Shown here: positions 47,240 through 55,660 of the stretch, in pieces
How positions within the stretch are numbered: position 1 is the stretch's first letter
How the letters are laid out: each line of letters opens with the position of its first letter
Source of the DNA: Arthrobacter sp. KBS0703
GTDB taxonomy: Bacteria > Actinomycetota > Actinomycetes > Actinomycetales > Micrococcaceae
Reading direction: 5' to 3'
Assembly (NCBI RefSeq): GCF_002008315.2
Contig: NZ_MVDG02000001.1
Span: 1,054,001-1,118,000, forward strand
Length of the DNA stretch: 64,000 bases
Notes under the pieces: generated by a model
Databases searched by the model: none
Told to the model about the DNA's origin: nothing
Seen by the model: the letters and a program-made list of their open reading frames with translations, nothing else
Translations under genes and position numbers: made by a program

Positions 47240-48115
47240 ATGACAACAGCATCCAGCAACCAGGATCTTCTTCCTGCCGATCTCACCATGGGCACCGTCA
47301 TGCTCAAGGTGGGGGACATGAGCCTCATGACCGACTACTACCAGCGGGCCCTCGGCCTCGACGTCGTGGCAGAGCAGGACGGCGGCCTCTACCTCGGGCG
47401 GCTGCAGACGCCGCTGGTCCACCTGGCCCCCGCGCCCGGACTGAACGTCCCCGGCCGGGGTGAAGCGGGCCTCTTCCACACCGCCCTCCTCTTCGACAGC
47501 CAGGCGGCACTGGCGGCCACGGTGGCCAGCGCAGCCCAGTATGAGCCGCAGTCCTTCACGGGCAGCGCCGACCACCTCGTGAGCGAGGCGTTCTACTTCA
47601 GCGACCCCGAGGGTAACGGCATTGAGCTCTACTGGGACCGCCCCCGCGACGCCTGGGCCTGGGACGGCACAAACGTCGTCATGGACAGTCTGGCGCTGCC
47701 GCCGCAGCGGTACCTGCAGGAGCACCTGACCCAGGAGTCCGTGGATGGCCAGCGCGGCACGGAGGCCGGAGTCGGACACGTGCACCTCCAGGTCGGCGAC
47801 GTCCAGTCGGCCCACGACTTCTACGTCGGGACGCTCGGGTTCGAAAAGACGGCCGGCTGGCACGGCCAGGCGCTCTTCGTTTCGGCCGGCGGCTACCACC
47901 ACCACATGGCCATGAATGTCTGGAACAGCCGGGGCGCCGGCCCGCGCCGCGACACCCTGGGCCTGGGTGAGGTCCTGATTGAAGTCCCGTCCGGTGACGA
48001 CGTCGGAGCCCTCGCGGATCGGCTCAAGGTTGCCGGCGTCGCTTCGCACCACACGGGCGCCGAGCTTCGCTTCGAAGACCCTTGGCGCAACCAGATCCGC
48101 GTAGCCGTCCGCTAG
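47240..48115 (+). CDS. Two-module VOC family protein (extradiol dioxygenase/glyoxalase-like)
   Basis: The 291-residue protein has two vicinal-oxygen-chelate modules: residues about 15-130 (VMLKVGDMSLMTDYYQRALGL, then FYFSDPEGNGIELYW with a metal Glu) and about 165-285 (VGHVHLQVGDVQSAHDFYVGTLGFE, then HHHMAMNVW). This is the CatE-like catechol-2,3-dioxygenase pattern. A glyoxalase or thiol transferase role is also possible. The palindrome upstream suggests its own regulation. Confidence 0.88.
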   Translation: MTTASSNQDLLPADLTMGTVMLKVGDMSLMTDYYQRALGLDVVAEQDGGLYLGRLQTPLVHLAPAPGLNVPGRGEAGLFHTALLFDSQAALAATVASAAQYEPQSFTGSADHLVSEAFYFSDPEGNGIELYWDRPRDAWAWDGTNVVMDSLALPPQRYLQEHLTQESVDGQRGTEAGVGHVHLQVGDVQSAHDFYVGTLGFEKTAGWHGQALFVSAGGYHHHMAMNVWNSRGAGPRRDTLGLGEVLIEVPSGDDVGALADRLKVAGVASHHTGAELRFEDPWRNQIRVAVR

Positions 48116-48225
48116 GTCCTTCCGGCAGGGCACGTGCGCCGTGGGTTAGGCTAAATTCAAACAGCCCGGGGCGGTCTCCGCCGCCGCCAAGGGCACACGC
48201 CGTCGACGGAACGAGGACGAATTCC

Positions 48226-48663
48226 ATGGGCTTCACCGAAATATTTGTCGCCACCCACAAGGAAGCCCTCAAGCGCGCCGAAGATCTTGACGGCGGGGGC
48301 GCCGCTGCCGGGGCGGGCGTCCGCATTCCCGGCATCAGCGACTTTGAAATCGAGCAGCTCGGGGACCTCGCCGGCACTGCCGTGCACGCGGCCGGGGCCG
48401 ATTATGAACTGGCCATGGTGGACGTCGCCAGCGACTCCCTGCTCGGCGTGCCGCCGGCCATGGTCCGGGCGCTCGCTGAATTGCTGAGTTACGAGTCCGA
48501 AGGCGAGGGCGACGTCCTGGACGACGTCGCCGAGCGGTGGGCGGCCGAGGACGACATGCCCTTCGGCCCCGAGGAAGCCCGGAAGTATGTCCAGCAGCTG
48601 GCGGAGCTCGCCGGCAGCGTCGACGAGGGCAGCAGGACCGGCCTCTACGTCTGGTCCTCCTGA
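48226..48663 (+). CDS. Conserved-looking acidic protein of unknown function
   Basis: The 145-residue soluble protein begins MGFTEIFVATHKEALKRAED and is rich in Asp and Glu, with a Gly/Ala run near residue 26 and a helical second half (ERWAAEDDMPFGPEEARKYV). It has no signal peptide or membrane segment. I do not recognise a family. ATG at 48226 follows GAGGA; an in-frame extension upstream to 48082 would overlap the VOC gene and is unlikely. It lies between the VOC gene and rpsP. Confidence 0.75.
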   Translation: MGFTEIFVATHKEALKRAEDLDGGGAAAGAGVRIPGISDFEIEQLGDLAGTAVHAAGADYELAMVDVASDSLLGVPPAMVRALAELLSYESEGEGDVLDDVAERWAAEDDMPFGPEEARKYVQQLAELAGSVDEGSRTGLYVWSS

Positions 48664-48932
48664 CGGCGGCGCCGCGCCGGCCCGTTCGGCGTGGCTCCCG
48701 TTGCGGACCCCGGGTCACGGCGCGAATGCGGCCCGGAACCGCGAAAACACGGTCTCCGCGCATGTCAAGTCGAAATAACGCGGCCGATCTGGCACAATAA
48801 ACAGGTACTCGATCTGCGTGGCCCCTCTCTCCGCGTCTGGATCTTGTCCTTATGAACCCCCTAGTACGGCCCGCCCCACGGGTGCAGAACGCCGGGCTCG
48901 ACCCCGTTTCAGAAACAGGAGTGACCACAAAA

Positions 48933-49343
48933 GTGGCCGTAAAGATTCGCCTTAAGCGCTTCGGTAAGATGCGCGCACCGTACTACCGCATCGTCGTCAT
49001 GGACGCACGCTCCAAGCGTGATGGCCGTGCCATCGAAGAGATCGGCAAGTACCACCCCACCGAAGAGCCCTCATACATCGAGGTCGACACGGACCGTGCC
49101 CAGTACTGGCTCAGCGTCGGCGCACAGCCGTCCGAGCAGGTTGCCGCGATCCTCAAGGTCACCGGCGACTGGCAGAAGTTCAAGGGTCTCCCGGGCCAGG
49201 AAGGCACCTTGAAGACCAAGGTTGCCAAGGAAGCCTTCGTTGCCCCGGAAAAGGGTTCCGTGATCATCCCGGAAGCCATCACGAAGAAGGCCAAGGCAGA
49301 AGCTCCCGCCGAGGCTGAAGCAGAGACCACCGAGGCTGAGTAA
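48933..49343 (+). CDS. rpsP: 30S ribosomal protein S16
   Basis: The 136-residue protein begins [20 protein letters not shown] and carries a Lys/Ala/Glu-rich tail longer than E. coli S16 (82 residues), as usual in actinobacteria. GTG at 48933 is chosen; AGGAG lies at 48917-48921. An in-frame GTG at 48921 and earlier codons seem too far upstream of the conserved start. khpA follows one base after the stop. Confidence 0.96.
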   Translation: MAVKIRLKRFGKMRAPYYRIVVMDARSKRDGRAIEEIGKYHPTEEPSYIEVDTDRAQYWLSVGAQPSEQVAAILKVTGDWQKFKGLPGQEGTLKTKVAKEAFVAPEKGSVIIPEAITKKAKAEAPAEAEAETTEAE

Positions 49344-49344
49344 G

Positions 49345-49587
49345 TTGCTGGCAGAAGCGCTCGAACACCTTGTCCGCGGAATCGTTGACTCCCCTGAGGA
49401 TGTCAAGGTCAGCGCCAAGAACAACCGCCGCGGGGATACCCTCGAGGTGCGCGTTCACCAGGATGACCTTGGACGGGTAATCGGACGCCAGGGCCGCACC
49501 GCCCGCGCGCTGCGCACGGTAGTGGCGGCACTGGCAGATGGCGAGCAGGTCAGGGTCGACGTCGTCGACACCGACCGCCGCCGGTAA
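49345..49587 (+). CDS. khpA: KH-domain RNA-binding protein KhpA
   Basis: The 80-residue protein is a single KH domain with the GxxG loop in LGRVIGRQGRTARALRTVV. KhpA-type proteins bind RNA and sit between rpsP and rimM in many Gram-positives, as here. TTG at 49345, just after the rpsP stop, is the only start near the conserved LAEALEHLVRGIVD. A strong terminator follows. Confidence 0.93.
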   Translation: MLAEALEHLVRGIVDSPEDVKVSAKNNRRGDTLEVRVHQDDLGRVIGRQGRTARALRTVVAALADGEQVRVDVVDTDRRR

Positions 49588-49609
49588 CGCGCCTGCAACA
49601 CTTGTCTTG

Positions 49610-49656
49610 AGTCCGGCCCCTTCACCAGCTAACGGTGAAGGGGCCGGACTGCTTTC
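49610..49656 (+). terminator. Terminator between khpA and rimM
   Basis: A perfect 17-bp stem pairs 49610-49626 with 49634-49650 around loop AGCTAAC, followed by GCTTTC. It splits the rpsP-khpA and rimM-trmD units. Confidence 0.8.
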
Positions 49657-49705
49657 ACGGACAACCCCCAAATTTTTCACGACGCATTCCGGAACAGAGG
49701 AACAC

Positions 49706-50281
49706 ATGCAGCTTCAGGTGGCACGAATCGGCAAGCCCCATGGAATCCGCGGTGAGGTGACCGTCCAGGTACTTACCGACGCGCCCGGCGACCGGTTCGT
49801 CCCCGGCACCGAGTTTGTGGTCGAGCCCGCCTCGGCCGGGCCGCTCACTGTTCTCAGTGCCCGCTGGAACAAGGACATCCTCCTGCTGGCGTTCGAGGAA
49901 ATCGAAACCCGGAACGAGGCTGAAACCCTCCGCGGCGCCAAGCTGTTCATCGAGACCGAGGAGCTTGAGGACAACGACGACGAAGGCTGGTACGAGCACG
50001 AACTCGTGGGCCTCGAAGCGAAGGTCGGCTCGCAGGTGGTGGGCAAGGTCTCGGGCCTGCACACCATGCCGGTGCAGGACCTGCTCGTGGTCACGACACC
50101 TGACGGCAAGGAGATCCTGATTCCCTTCGTCGAGCAGATCGTCCCCGAGGTGAACGTCGCGGAAGGCTATGTCCTGGTGACGCCGCCCGCCGGCCTTTTC
50201 GAGATCAACGCCGAGGACGCCGGAGCCGGCGAGGCAGGGGACTCCGACGCCGGAGCTGCCGAGCCGGGGGCCAAAGCCTAG
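49706..50281 (+). CDS. rimM: Ribosome maturation factor RimM
   Basis: The 191-residue factor helps assemble the 30S head, near S19. It has VARIGKPHGIRGEVTVQVLTD at the N end and a PRC-barrel (WYEHELVGLEAKV, IPFVEQIVPEVNV) in the C half, then an acidic Ala/Gly-rich tail. AGAGGA precedes ATG at 49706. trmD begins at the next base after the stop. Confidence 0.95.
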   Translation: MQLQVARIGKPHGIRGEVTVQVLTDAPGDRFVPGTEFVVEPASAGPLTVLSARWNKDILLLAFEEIETRNEAETLRGAKLFIETEELEDNDDEGWYEHELVGLEAKVGSQVVGKVSGLHTMPVQDLLVVTTPDGKEILIPFVEQIVPEVNVAEGYVLVTPPAGLFEINAEDAGAGEAGDSDAGAAEPGAKA

Positions 50282-51097
50282 ATGAGAATCGACGTCGTCA
50301 GTATCTTTCCCGAGTACCTGGCACCGCTGGAACTCTCGCTGATCGGCAAGGCCAGGCAGGACGGCCTGCTGGACCTCAACGTCCACGATCTCCGCTCCTT
50401 CACGACCGACCGCCACCGCACCGTGGACGACACCCCCTATGGCGGCGGCGCCGGTATGGTCATGAAGGCCGAGCCGTGGGCCCAGGCCCTGGCTTCGGTG
50501 GCCGCGGCGCAGCCGGCCGACGCCGGCGGCAAGCCGGTGCTCATCGTGCCGTCCCCGGCAGGGGAGCGCTTCAACCAGGCGCTGGCCTACGAGCTCGCGG
50601 AAGAGGATCAGCTGGTTTTCGCCTGCGGCCGGTATGAAGGCATCGACGAACGCGTCATCGAATGGGCGGAGGAGCACTTCACCGTGCGCCCGGTCAGCCT
50701 CGGTGATTACGTCCTCAACGGCGGCGAGGTCGCCGTCCTGGCCATGGTGGAGGCCATCGGCAGGCTGTTGCCCGGTGTGGTGGGCAACCCGGAGTCCCTC
50801 GTGGAGGAATCGCACTCGGACGGCCTGCTCGAGTACCCCGTCTACACCAAGCCATCGCTCTGGCGTGACCGGGAGGTGCCGGCGGTCCTGCTCAGCGGAA
50901 ACCACGGCAAGATTGCCCAGTGGCGCCGGCACGAGCAGTACCGCCGGACGGCGGAACGCCGGCCTGACCTGCTGGAGACTTTCGACGCCGGAAGTCTTCC
51001 CCGCGCGGACCGGACGGCCCTCGCGGACCTGGGGTACGACGTCGTCGACGGCCGCCTCAAGCGCCGGCCGGACTCCGGAAGCGCCGCGTCCGCCTGA
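50282..51097 (+). CDS. trmD: tRNA (guanine(37)-N1)-methyltransferase
   Basis: The 271-residue SPOUT enzyme methylates G37 of tRNAs reading CNN codons. Seen: [16 protein letters not shown], the segment [26 protein letters not shown], and the knot motif [13 protein letters not shown]. It directly abuts rimM. rplS follows after a 231-base spacer, not the usual few bases. Confidence 0.96.
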   Translation: MRIDVVSIFPEYLAPLELSLIGKARQDGLLDLNVHDLRSFTTDRHRTVDDTPYGGGAGMVMKAEPWAQALASVAAAQPADAGGKPVLIVPSPAGERFNQALAYELAEEDQLVFACGRYEGIDERVIEWAEEHFTVRPVSLGDYVLNGGEVAVLAMVEAIGRLLPGVVGNPESLVEESHSDGLLEYPVYTKPSLWRDREVPAVLLSGNHGKIAQWRRHEQYRRTAERRPDLLETFDAGSLPRADRTALADLGYDVVDGRLKRRPDSGSAASA

Positions 51098-51110
51098 CCG
51101 TCCGCCGCGA

Positions 51111-51140
51111 TTGGCTGAAGACCGCCGAGTGTGGCAAAAT
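51111..51140 (+). promoter_or_regulatory. Probable rplS promoter
   Basis: TTGGCT (51111-51116) and CAAAAT (51135-51140) are 18 bases apart, shortly after the trmD stop. A transcript from here would have a leader of about 180 bases. Confidence 0.45.
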
Positions 51141-51146
51141 TAGTCC

Positions 51147-51328
51147 TTGTGTCTGCTGGGTCCGCACCTGCCACAGGGGGAGCGCAACCAACAGCAAGGC
51201 AACCCGGTACCGCCAATCAGTGGCGGAACCGGACCACAACACTTTCGGCGGCAATTCCCGGGCCTAAATCCGGGCTTGGTGCCGTGACCCAAAGTGAATG
51301 ACCTGTGGCGTTCACCAGGAGTGGATCA
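51147..51328 (+). promoter_or_regulatory. Structured 5' leader of rplS
   Basis: A hairpin with two 5-bp halves and an A-A mismatch lies at 51204-51232, and a second CCCGG/CCGGG hairpin at 51257-51274. The spacer between trmD and rplS has no open frame of note. An autoregulatory L19 leader is possible but unproved. Confidence 0.4.
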
Positions 51329-51688
51329 ATGCATATCCTCGATTCCGTAGATGCAGCCTCGCTGCGCACCGATGTTCCCGAGTTCCGCGCGGGTGACACC
51401 CTCAAGGTTCACGTGAACATCATCGAAGGCAAGAACTCCCGTGTCCAGGTATTCCAGGGCTTCGTCCTGGGCCGCCAGGGTGACGGCATCCGCGAAACCT
51501 TCACCGTCCGCAAGGTTTCCTTCGGCGTCGGCGTTGAGCGTACCTTCCCGGTGCACTCCCCGATCATCGACAAGATCGAGCTCGTCACCAAGGGTGACGT
51601 GCGCCGCGCCAAGCTTTACTACATGCGTGCACTGCGCGGTAAGGCTGCGAAGATCAAGGAAAAGCGCGACTTCAGCACCGCCAAGTAA
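51329..51688 (+). CDS. rplS: 50S ribosomal protein L19
   Basis: The 119-residue protein holds [22 protein letters not shown] and [20 protein letters not shown], both L19 marks, with a C-terminal basic stretch. ATG at 51329 has AGGAG seven bases upstream; the in-frame GTG at 51305 would lack one. It leads into the lepB pair. Confidence 0.97.
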   Translation: MHILDSVDAASLRTDVPEFRAGDTLKVHVNIIEGKNSRVQVFQGFVLGRQGDGIRETFTVRKVSFGVGVERTFPVHSPIIDKIELVTKGDVRRAKLYYMRALRGKAAKIKEKRDFSTAK

Positions 51689-51770
51689 GTCCCTCCGGAC
51701 TTCACGGCGGGTCCCACCCGTATCCGGCCAGCGCCGGAGCCATCCGCAACAGCGCCACAGGATACGGACC

Positions 51771-52451
51771 ATGGACCACACGAAACGCCAGCCAGGGAAA
51801 CCGGGCTGGCGTTTCGCGTTGGTGGCCCTTGCGCTGGCCGTGATCGTCAGCGGGCTGGTCCGCTCGCTGTGGCTGGACGTGTACTACATACCGTCGGCCT
51901 CCATGGAACCGCTGTTCGACACCGGCGACCGGATCCTGGTGTCCCGCACCGACTTACAGTCGGAGCCCATCCGGCGCGGCGACGTCGTCGTGTTCGATGG
52001 CAGGGGCTCGTTTGCTCCGCTCAGCAGCGGTTCCGGCCCGCTGCAGGATGCGCTGGACACAGCAGGACACTGGCTGGGGGTCACCGGCAGTGATACTACT
52101 TACGTAAAACGGGTTATCGGCCTTTCCGGCGACCATGTGGTCTGTTGCGACGCCGGACAGCGGCTCACAGTGAACGGCCAGCCGCTTGTGGAACCCTACC
52201 TTTATGCGGGGGACAGTCCGAGCAGCCAGAAGTTCAACGTGATTGTTCCGGCAGGCCGTCTCTGGCTGCTGGGTGACCACCGCTCCGTGTCAGCCGACTC
52301 GCGCAGCCTGCTGGGTGCGCCGGGCGGCGGGATGGTACGGGAGGACAAGGTGATCGGTAGGCCGGTACAGATCATCTGGCCGCTTGATAGATTTGCGTCA
52401 GTGACGCGGCCGCCGCTGGCGGCCACTACAACGACTAAGGACGGACAGTAG
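51771..52451 (+). CDS. lepB: Signal peptidase I (first copy)
   Basis: The 226-residue serine protease cuts signal peptides outside the membrane. One N-terminal membrane segment (FALVALALAVIVSGLVRSL) leads to the catalytic Ser44 in PSASMEPLF; the general base is Lys113 in YVKRVIGLSGD; GDHRSVSADSR matches the conserved box E. It follows rplS by 82 bases and is directly followed by a second lepB. Confidence 0.93.
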   Translation: MDHTKRQPGKPGWRFALVALALAVIVSGLVRSLWLDVYYIPSASMEPLFDTGDRILVSRTDLQSEPIRRGDVVVFDGRGSFAPLSSGSGPLQDALDTAGHWLGVTGSDTTYVKRVIGLSGDHVVCCDAGQRLTVNGQPLVEPYLYAGDSPSSQKFNVIVPAGRLWLLGDHRSVSADSRSLLGAPGGGMVREDKVIGRPVQIIWPLDRFASVTRPPLAATTTTKDGQ

Positions 52452-53471
52452 ATGCCGGAAACAGATCCCGGGACTTCCGAGCCGCAGCGGACCGCTGCTA
52501 GGCCGGGGAGGCACGCTTCGGGAGAGCCCGTTCCGGCCGTGGATGTCCCTGGCGACTCCGCCCCAGGACACCCTGCACTCGGAAACCGTGATTCCGGCGT
52601 GCCTGTGTCCGGCGCGTCCGGCGTGCCTGGGTCTGTCTCTTATACACATCTAGATGTGTATAAGAGACACCCGGGCGGCGCCGCGCCGGGACGGCCCGCA
52701 GCCGGAGTGTCCGCAGCGGCTGAGTCCACAGCGGCGGACGCCGCGGACGCGGAGTCCACGGCCGCGCGTGCGGGCGAAGGACGGAAGAAGCCGACTCCGG
52801 CCCGCAACCCGTTCCTGCTGTGGCTGAAGGAGATCGCCACGGTGGTGGTGATCGCCGTCGTGCTGTCCTTCCTGATCAAGACATTCCTGTTCCGCGCCTT
52901 CTACATTCCGTCCGAGTCCATGGTGAGCACCCTGGACATCAACGACCGCATCTTCGTCAACCTGCTGGTGCCGGAGCCGTTCGCCCTGGAACGCGGGGAC
53001 GTGGTGGTGTTCAAGGACACCAAGGGCTGGCTGCCGCCCACTCCGCAAAAAGCCGACGGGCCATTTACGTTCGTCGAGGACGGGCTGACCTTCGTGGGCC
53101 TGCTGCCGGACAACTCCGAACAGCACCTCGTCAAGCGCGTCATCGGGCTGCCCGGCGACCACGTCATCTGCTGCGACGCGGACGGCAAGCTCACAGTCAA
53201 CGGGGCTCCGCTGGACGAGAAGTACGTCAACCCGGCCGAGGTGCCCCTGGTGCGCAACTTCGACGTCGTGGTCCCGGCCGGCAAGGTCTGGGTCATGGGG
53301 GACAACCGCAACCATTCCGCGGACTCCCGCGCCCACACCGACTCCAACGGGGGGTTCGTGGACATCGCCGACATCGAGGGAAAGGCCGCCGTCATCGCGT
53401 GGCCGCTGAACCGCTGGGCGGCCCTTGACAACTATCCGGACGTCTTCAAGAACGTCCCGCCGGCAGGCTAG
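52452..53471 (+). CDS. lepB: Signal peptidase I (second copy), with an adapter artefact
   Basis: As assembled it is 339 residues. A long Pro/Gly/Ala/Glu-rich cytosolic N region (about 115 residues) precedes one membrane segment ([18 protein letters not shown]), catalytic Ser156 in PSESMVST, Lys in [12 protein letters not shown], and [14 protein letters not shown] follows the first lepB stop with no gap. The mosaic-end palindrome at 52633-52669 lies in the low-complexity region, so its true length and sequence there are unknown. Two unlike copies suggest different substrate sets. Confidence 0.92.
   Translation: MPETDPGTSEPQRTAARPGRHASGEPVPAVDVPGDSAPGHPALGNRDSGVPVSGASGVPGSVSYTHLDVYKRHPGGAAPGRPAAGVSAAAESTAADAADAESTAARAGEGRKKPTPARNPFLLWLKEIATVVVIAVVLSFLIKTFLFRAFYIPSESMVSTLDINDRIFVNLLVPEPFALERGDVVVFKDTKGWLPPTPQKADGPFTFVEDGLTFVGLLPDNSEQHLVKRVIGLPGDHVICCDADGKLTVNGAPLDEKYVNPAEVPLVRNFDVVVPAGKVWVMGDNRNHSADSRAHTDSNGGFVDIADIEGKAAVIAWPLNRWAALDNYPDVFKNVPPAG
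52633..52669. other. Mate-pair junction adapter artefact (3) inside lepB2
   Basis: The 19-base end CTGTCTCTTATACACATCT is followed by 18 bases of its reverse complement (last G missing). It adds the foreign peptide [10 protein letters not shown] but keeps the frame open. Confidence 0.97.
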
Positions 53472-53473
53472 AC

Positions 53474-54145
53474 ATGTCCGTTGCACCCACGCTTGACTAC
53501 GAGAAGCGCTTCCTGCCGCGGGGAGCGCGGTACCTGGCGGGCGTCGATGAAGTAGGCCGCGGGGCTCTGGCCGGGCCCGTAAGCGTGGGAATCGCCGTCG
53601 TGGACCTGAGGCAGATGAAGCTGCTGGCGGACGTCCGCGACAGCAAGCTGCTGAAGGCAGCCGACCGTGAGCGGCTGGACCCGCTGGTCCGGGCCTGGAG
53701 CGTCGCCTGCGCCGTGGGGCACGCCAGCGCCCGTGAAATCGATGAACTGGGCATCATGGGCGCCCTCCGCACGGCCGGAAACCGGGCGTGGTTCGAGATC
53801 CTGGGGACGGGCATCACGCCCGATGTGGTCCTGCTGGACGGAAGCCACAACTGGCTGTCGCCGGACGTCCAGCCCTCGCTGTTTGACGAGGTGGTGGCGG
53901 ATCCGGGCTGCGACGCGCCCGTGCACACCCTGGTCAAGGCCGACATGCAGTGCCTGAGCGTTGCCGCCGCCAGTGTCCTGGCCAAGGTGGAGCGGGACCG
54001 CACGATGCAGGAACTGCACCTCGAGTACCCGGTCTTCGGCTGGGACGTCAACAAGGGCTACGGGACGGCCGCGCACCGGGAAGCCATCCGGGCCGCCGGC
54101 CCCAGCCCGTACCACCGGATCAGCTGGAACCTGCTGTCGGAGTAG
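53474..54145 (+). CDS. rnhB: Ribonuclease HII
   Basis: The 223-residue enzyme removes ribonucleotides from DNA. It has [17 protein letters not shown] with the catalytic Asp-Glu pair, LLDGSHNW with the third acid, and [22 protein letters not shown] at 53474 is two bases after the lepB2 stop, and the order rplS-lepB-rnhB-DUF2469 is common in actinobacteria. Confidence 0.95.
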   Translation: MSVAPTLDYEKRFLPRGARYLAGVDEVGRGALAGPVSVGIAVVDLRQMKLLADVRDSKLLKAADRERLDPLVRAWSVACAVGHASAREIDELGIMGALRTAGNRAWFEILGTGITPDVVLLDGSHNWLSPDVQPSLFDEVVADPGCDAPVHTLVKADMQCLSVAAASVLAKVERDRTMQELHLEYPVFGWDVNKGYGTAAHREAIRAAGPSPYHRISWNLLSE

Positions 54146-54250
54146 GCCTTCCGGCCGGACAGCCGTTCCTGGACGCTGCCCGTGCCTGTTGTGGTTCGGC
54201 GGCAGGGAGCCGGTGCGCGCGCGACGCGCTGCATGGTGCAAGATGGAACC

Positions 54251-54577
54251 ATGAGTGCCGAAGACCTTGAGAACTACGAAACCGACATGGAGCTCCAGCT
54301 CTACCGTGAATACCGCGACGTCGTCGGGCTGTTCAGCTACGTGGTCGAGACAGAGCGGCGCTTCTACCTTGCCAACCACGTGGACCTGCAGGCGCGCAGC
54401 GCCGACGGCGAGGTCTACTTCGACCTCACGCTTCAGGACGCCTGGGTCTGGGACGTCTACCGCTCCGCGCGGTTCGTGAAGAGCGTCCGGGTCATCACGT
54501 TCAAGGACGTGAACGTCGAGGAACTCCCGCGCAGCGAGGAGCTCGCACTGCCCAAGGACGTCGACCTCGGCAACTAG
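54251..54577 (+). CDS. DUF2469 protein
   Basis: The 108-residue protein begins MSAEDLENYETDMELQLYRE and contains FSYVVETERRFYLAN, matching the small actinobacterial DUF2469 family, whose role is not known. It usually stands between rnhB and yraN as here. The 206 bases after it have only short dyads; I see no gene there. Confidence 0.9.
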   Translation: MSAEDLENYETDMELQLYREYRDVVGLFSYVVETERRFYLANHVDLQARSADGEVYFDLTLQDAWVWDVYRSARFVKSVRVITFKDVNVEELPRSEELALPKDVDLGN

Positions 54578-54783
54578 GCGCACCGACCGCTGCGGTAGCA
54601 GCTCGAGCCCTCCCCGAGGCGCCATCAGACGCCTGGTGCCGTTCGTGCGCGCCCCCGGCTGTACCCGGTTGCCACCGCGGCCACTTTCCCTCCACAGCGC
54701 CTGTTCGGGCGGGTTTCCCACATAGCGCGATAGGCCCCTGTCCCGCGTGAGGCAGCCCCCGCAGTCTTGTTGCGGAGGTAGAA

Positions 54784-55140
54784 ATGAAAGCCAAAGACCT
54801 GCTGGGCCGGCGCGGTGAAGAGCTCGCGGCCGGGTATCTGGAATCGCTGGGCATGCTGATCGTGGAGCGTAACTGGCGCTGTCCCGACGGCGAAATCGAC
54901 ATCGTTGCGCTGGACGGCGATGCGCTCGTCATTGCGGAAGTGAAAACTCGGCGGTCGCTCGCCTACGGCCACCCGTTCGAAGCCGTGGGCTCGGACAAGC
55001 TTGCCCGCCTGCATCGCCTAGGCTCAGCCTGGTGCCGCGATCATGAGCTCCGGATGCCGCTGCGGCGCGTTGACGTCATTGCCGTCCTGGACGACGGCGT
55101 GTGCGAGCCGACCTTTGAACACCTCAAGGGGGTGGGGTAA
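54784..55140 (+). CDS. yraN: YraN family (UPF0102) nuclease-fold protein
   Basis: The 118-residue protein has the restriction-endonuclease-like core GRRGEELAAGYLESLG, WRCPDGEIDIVALDGDALVIAEVKTR (D/E-x-K active site) and VDVIAV. Family activity is not firmly known. It overlaps the comM start by one base (TAATG), the usual yraN-comM order preceding dprA. Confidence 0.92.
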   Translation: MKAKDLLGRRGEELAAGYLESLGMLIVERNWRCPDGEIDIVALDGDALVIAEVKTRRSLAYGHPFEAVGSDKLARLHRLGSAWCRDHELRMPLRRVDVIAVLDDGVCEPTFEHLKGVG

Positions 55141-55277
55141 TGGCCTTGGGACGAACGTACTCGGTCGCCCTTGTGGGGCTCAACGGCTACATCGTGGAGG
55201 TCGAGGCAGATATCGGCCAGACGCTGCCCGCCTTTGTCATCCTGGGCCTGCCTGACGGCAGGCACCCCCAAATGTAG
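55140..55277 (+). pseudogene. comM: comM/yifB (Mg-chelatase-like ATPase), 5' fragment cut by the prophage
   Basis: The fragment reads MALGRTYSVALVGLNGYIVE, then VEVEADIGQTLPAFVILGLPD, the invariant N end of ComM/YifB, a hexameric helicase for branch migration in natural transformation. The full protein is about 500 residues; here the frame leaves the family after residue 39 and ends with GRHPQM and a TAG at 55275-55277. The rest of the gene should lie beyond the other prophage end. A hybrid of 45 residues would be non-functional. Confidence 0.88.
55246..55263. other. Dyad at the comM-prophage junction, candidate attachment core
   Basis: GCCTGCC (55246-55252) and GGCAGGC (55257-55263) flank TGAC at the point where comM likeness ends. 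A short dyad is expected at a recombinase crossover site, but the second att copy is outside the window, so core and direction cannot be fixed. Confidence 0.45.
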
Positions 55278-55290
55278 CAAGTATTTTTTC

Positions 55291-55620
55291 TTACTGTTTC
55301 GTGTTTTTGTTCAGCTCCGCCTCGGCCTGTTCAGCGCGACGCCTTTGTATCTCGGTGGCATCCTCGGCGTCGCGGCGAGCCTTGCGGAGCTTGTCGAACT
55401 CCTGTTCGCGTTGCCGCGCTTCGGCTTCAAGCCTGTCGATGGTGGCCTGCAGGGCTTCCTTCTCGCGCTGTAGCCGGGCCATCGACGTGTTGAGTTCGAC
55501 GCGGACGCCGGACTCCTGCTTGCGCAGGTAGACGAGAAGCATCATGAGGCCGGTTATCAGGACGCCGGGGGAGCCATTGGCGACTACTGCGCCCCAGACC
55601 TTTTCGACGTCTACTTCCAC
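55291..55620 (-). CDS. Small membrane protein with coiled coil, holin-like
   Basis: The 109-residue product has one membrane segment (SPGVLITGLMMLLVYLR) after about 16 residues, then a charged coiled coil (LQREKEALQATIDRLEAEA onward) to the C end. GTG at 55620 has GAGGGGG five bases upstream. It is the last phage gene before the junction; position and shape suggest a holin or a membrane-linked lysis helper, but no family is recognised. Confidence 0.65.
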   Translation of the reverse strand: MEVDVEKVWGAVVANGSPGVLITGLMMLLVYLRKQESGVRVELNTSMARLQREKEALQATIDRLEAEARQREQEFDKLRKARRDAEDATEIQRRRAEQAEAELNKNTKQ

Positions 55621-55660
55621 TGCTGCCCCCTCAGACAGCGATCCCCGTGCGGGGAGTCGC

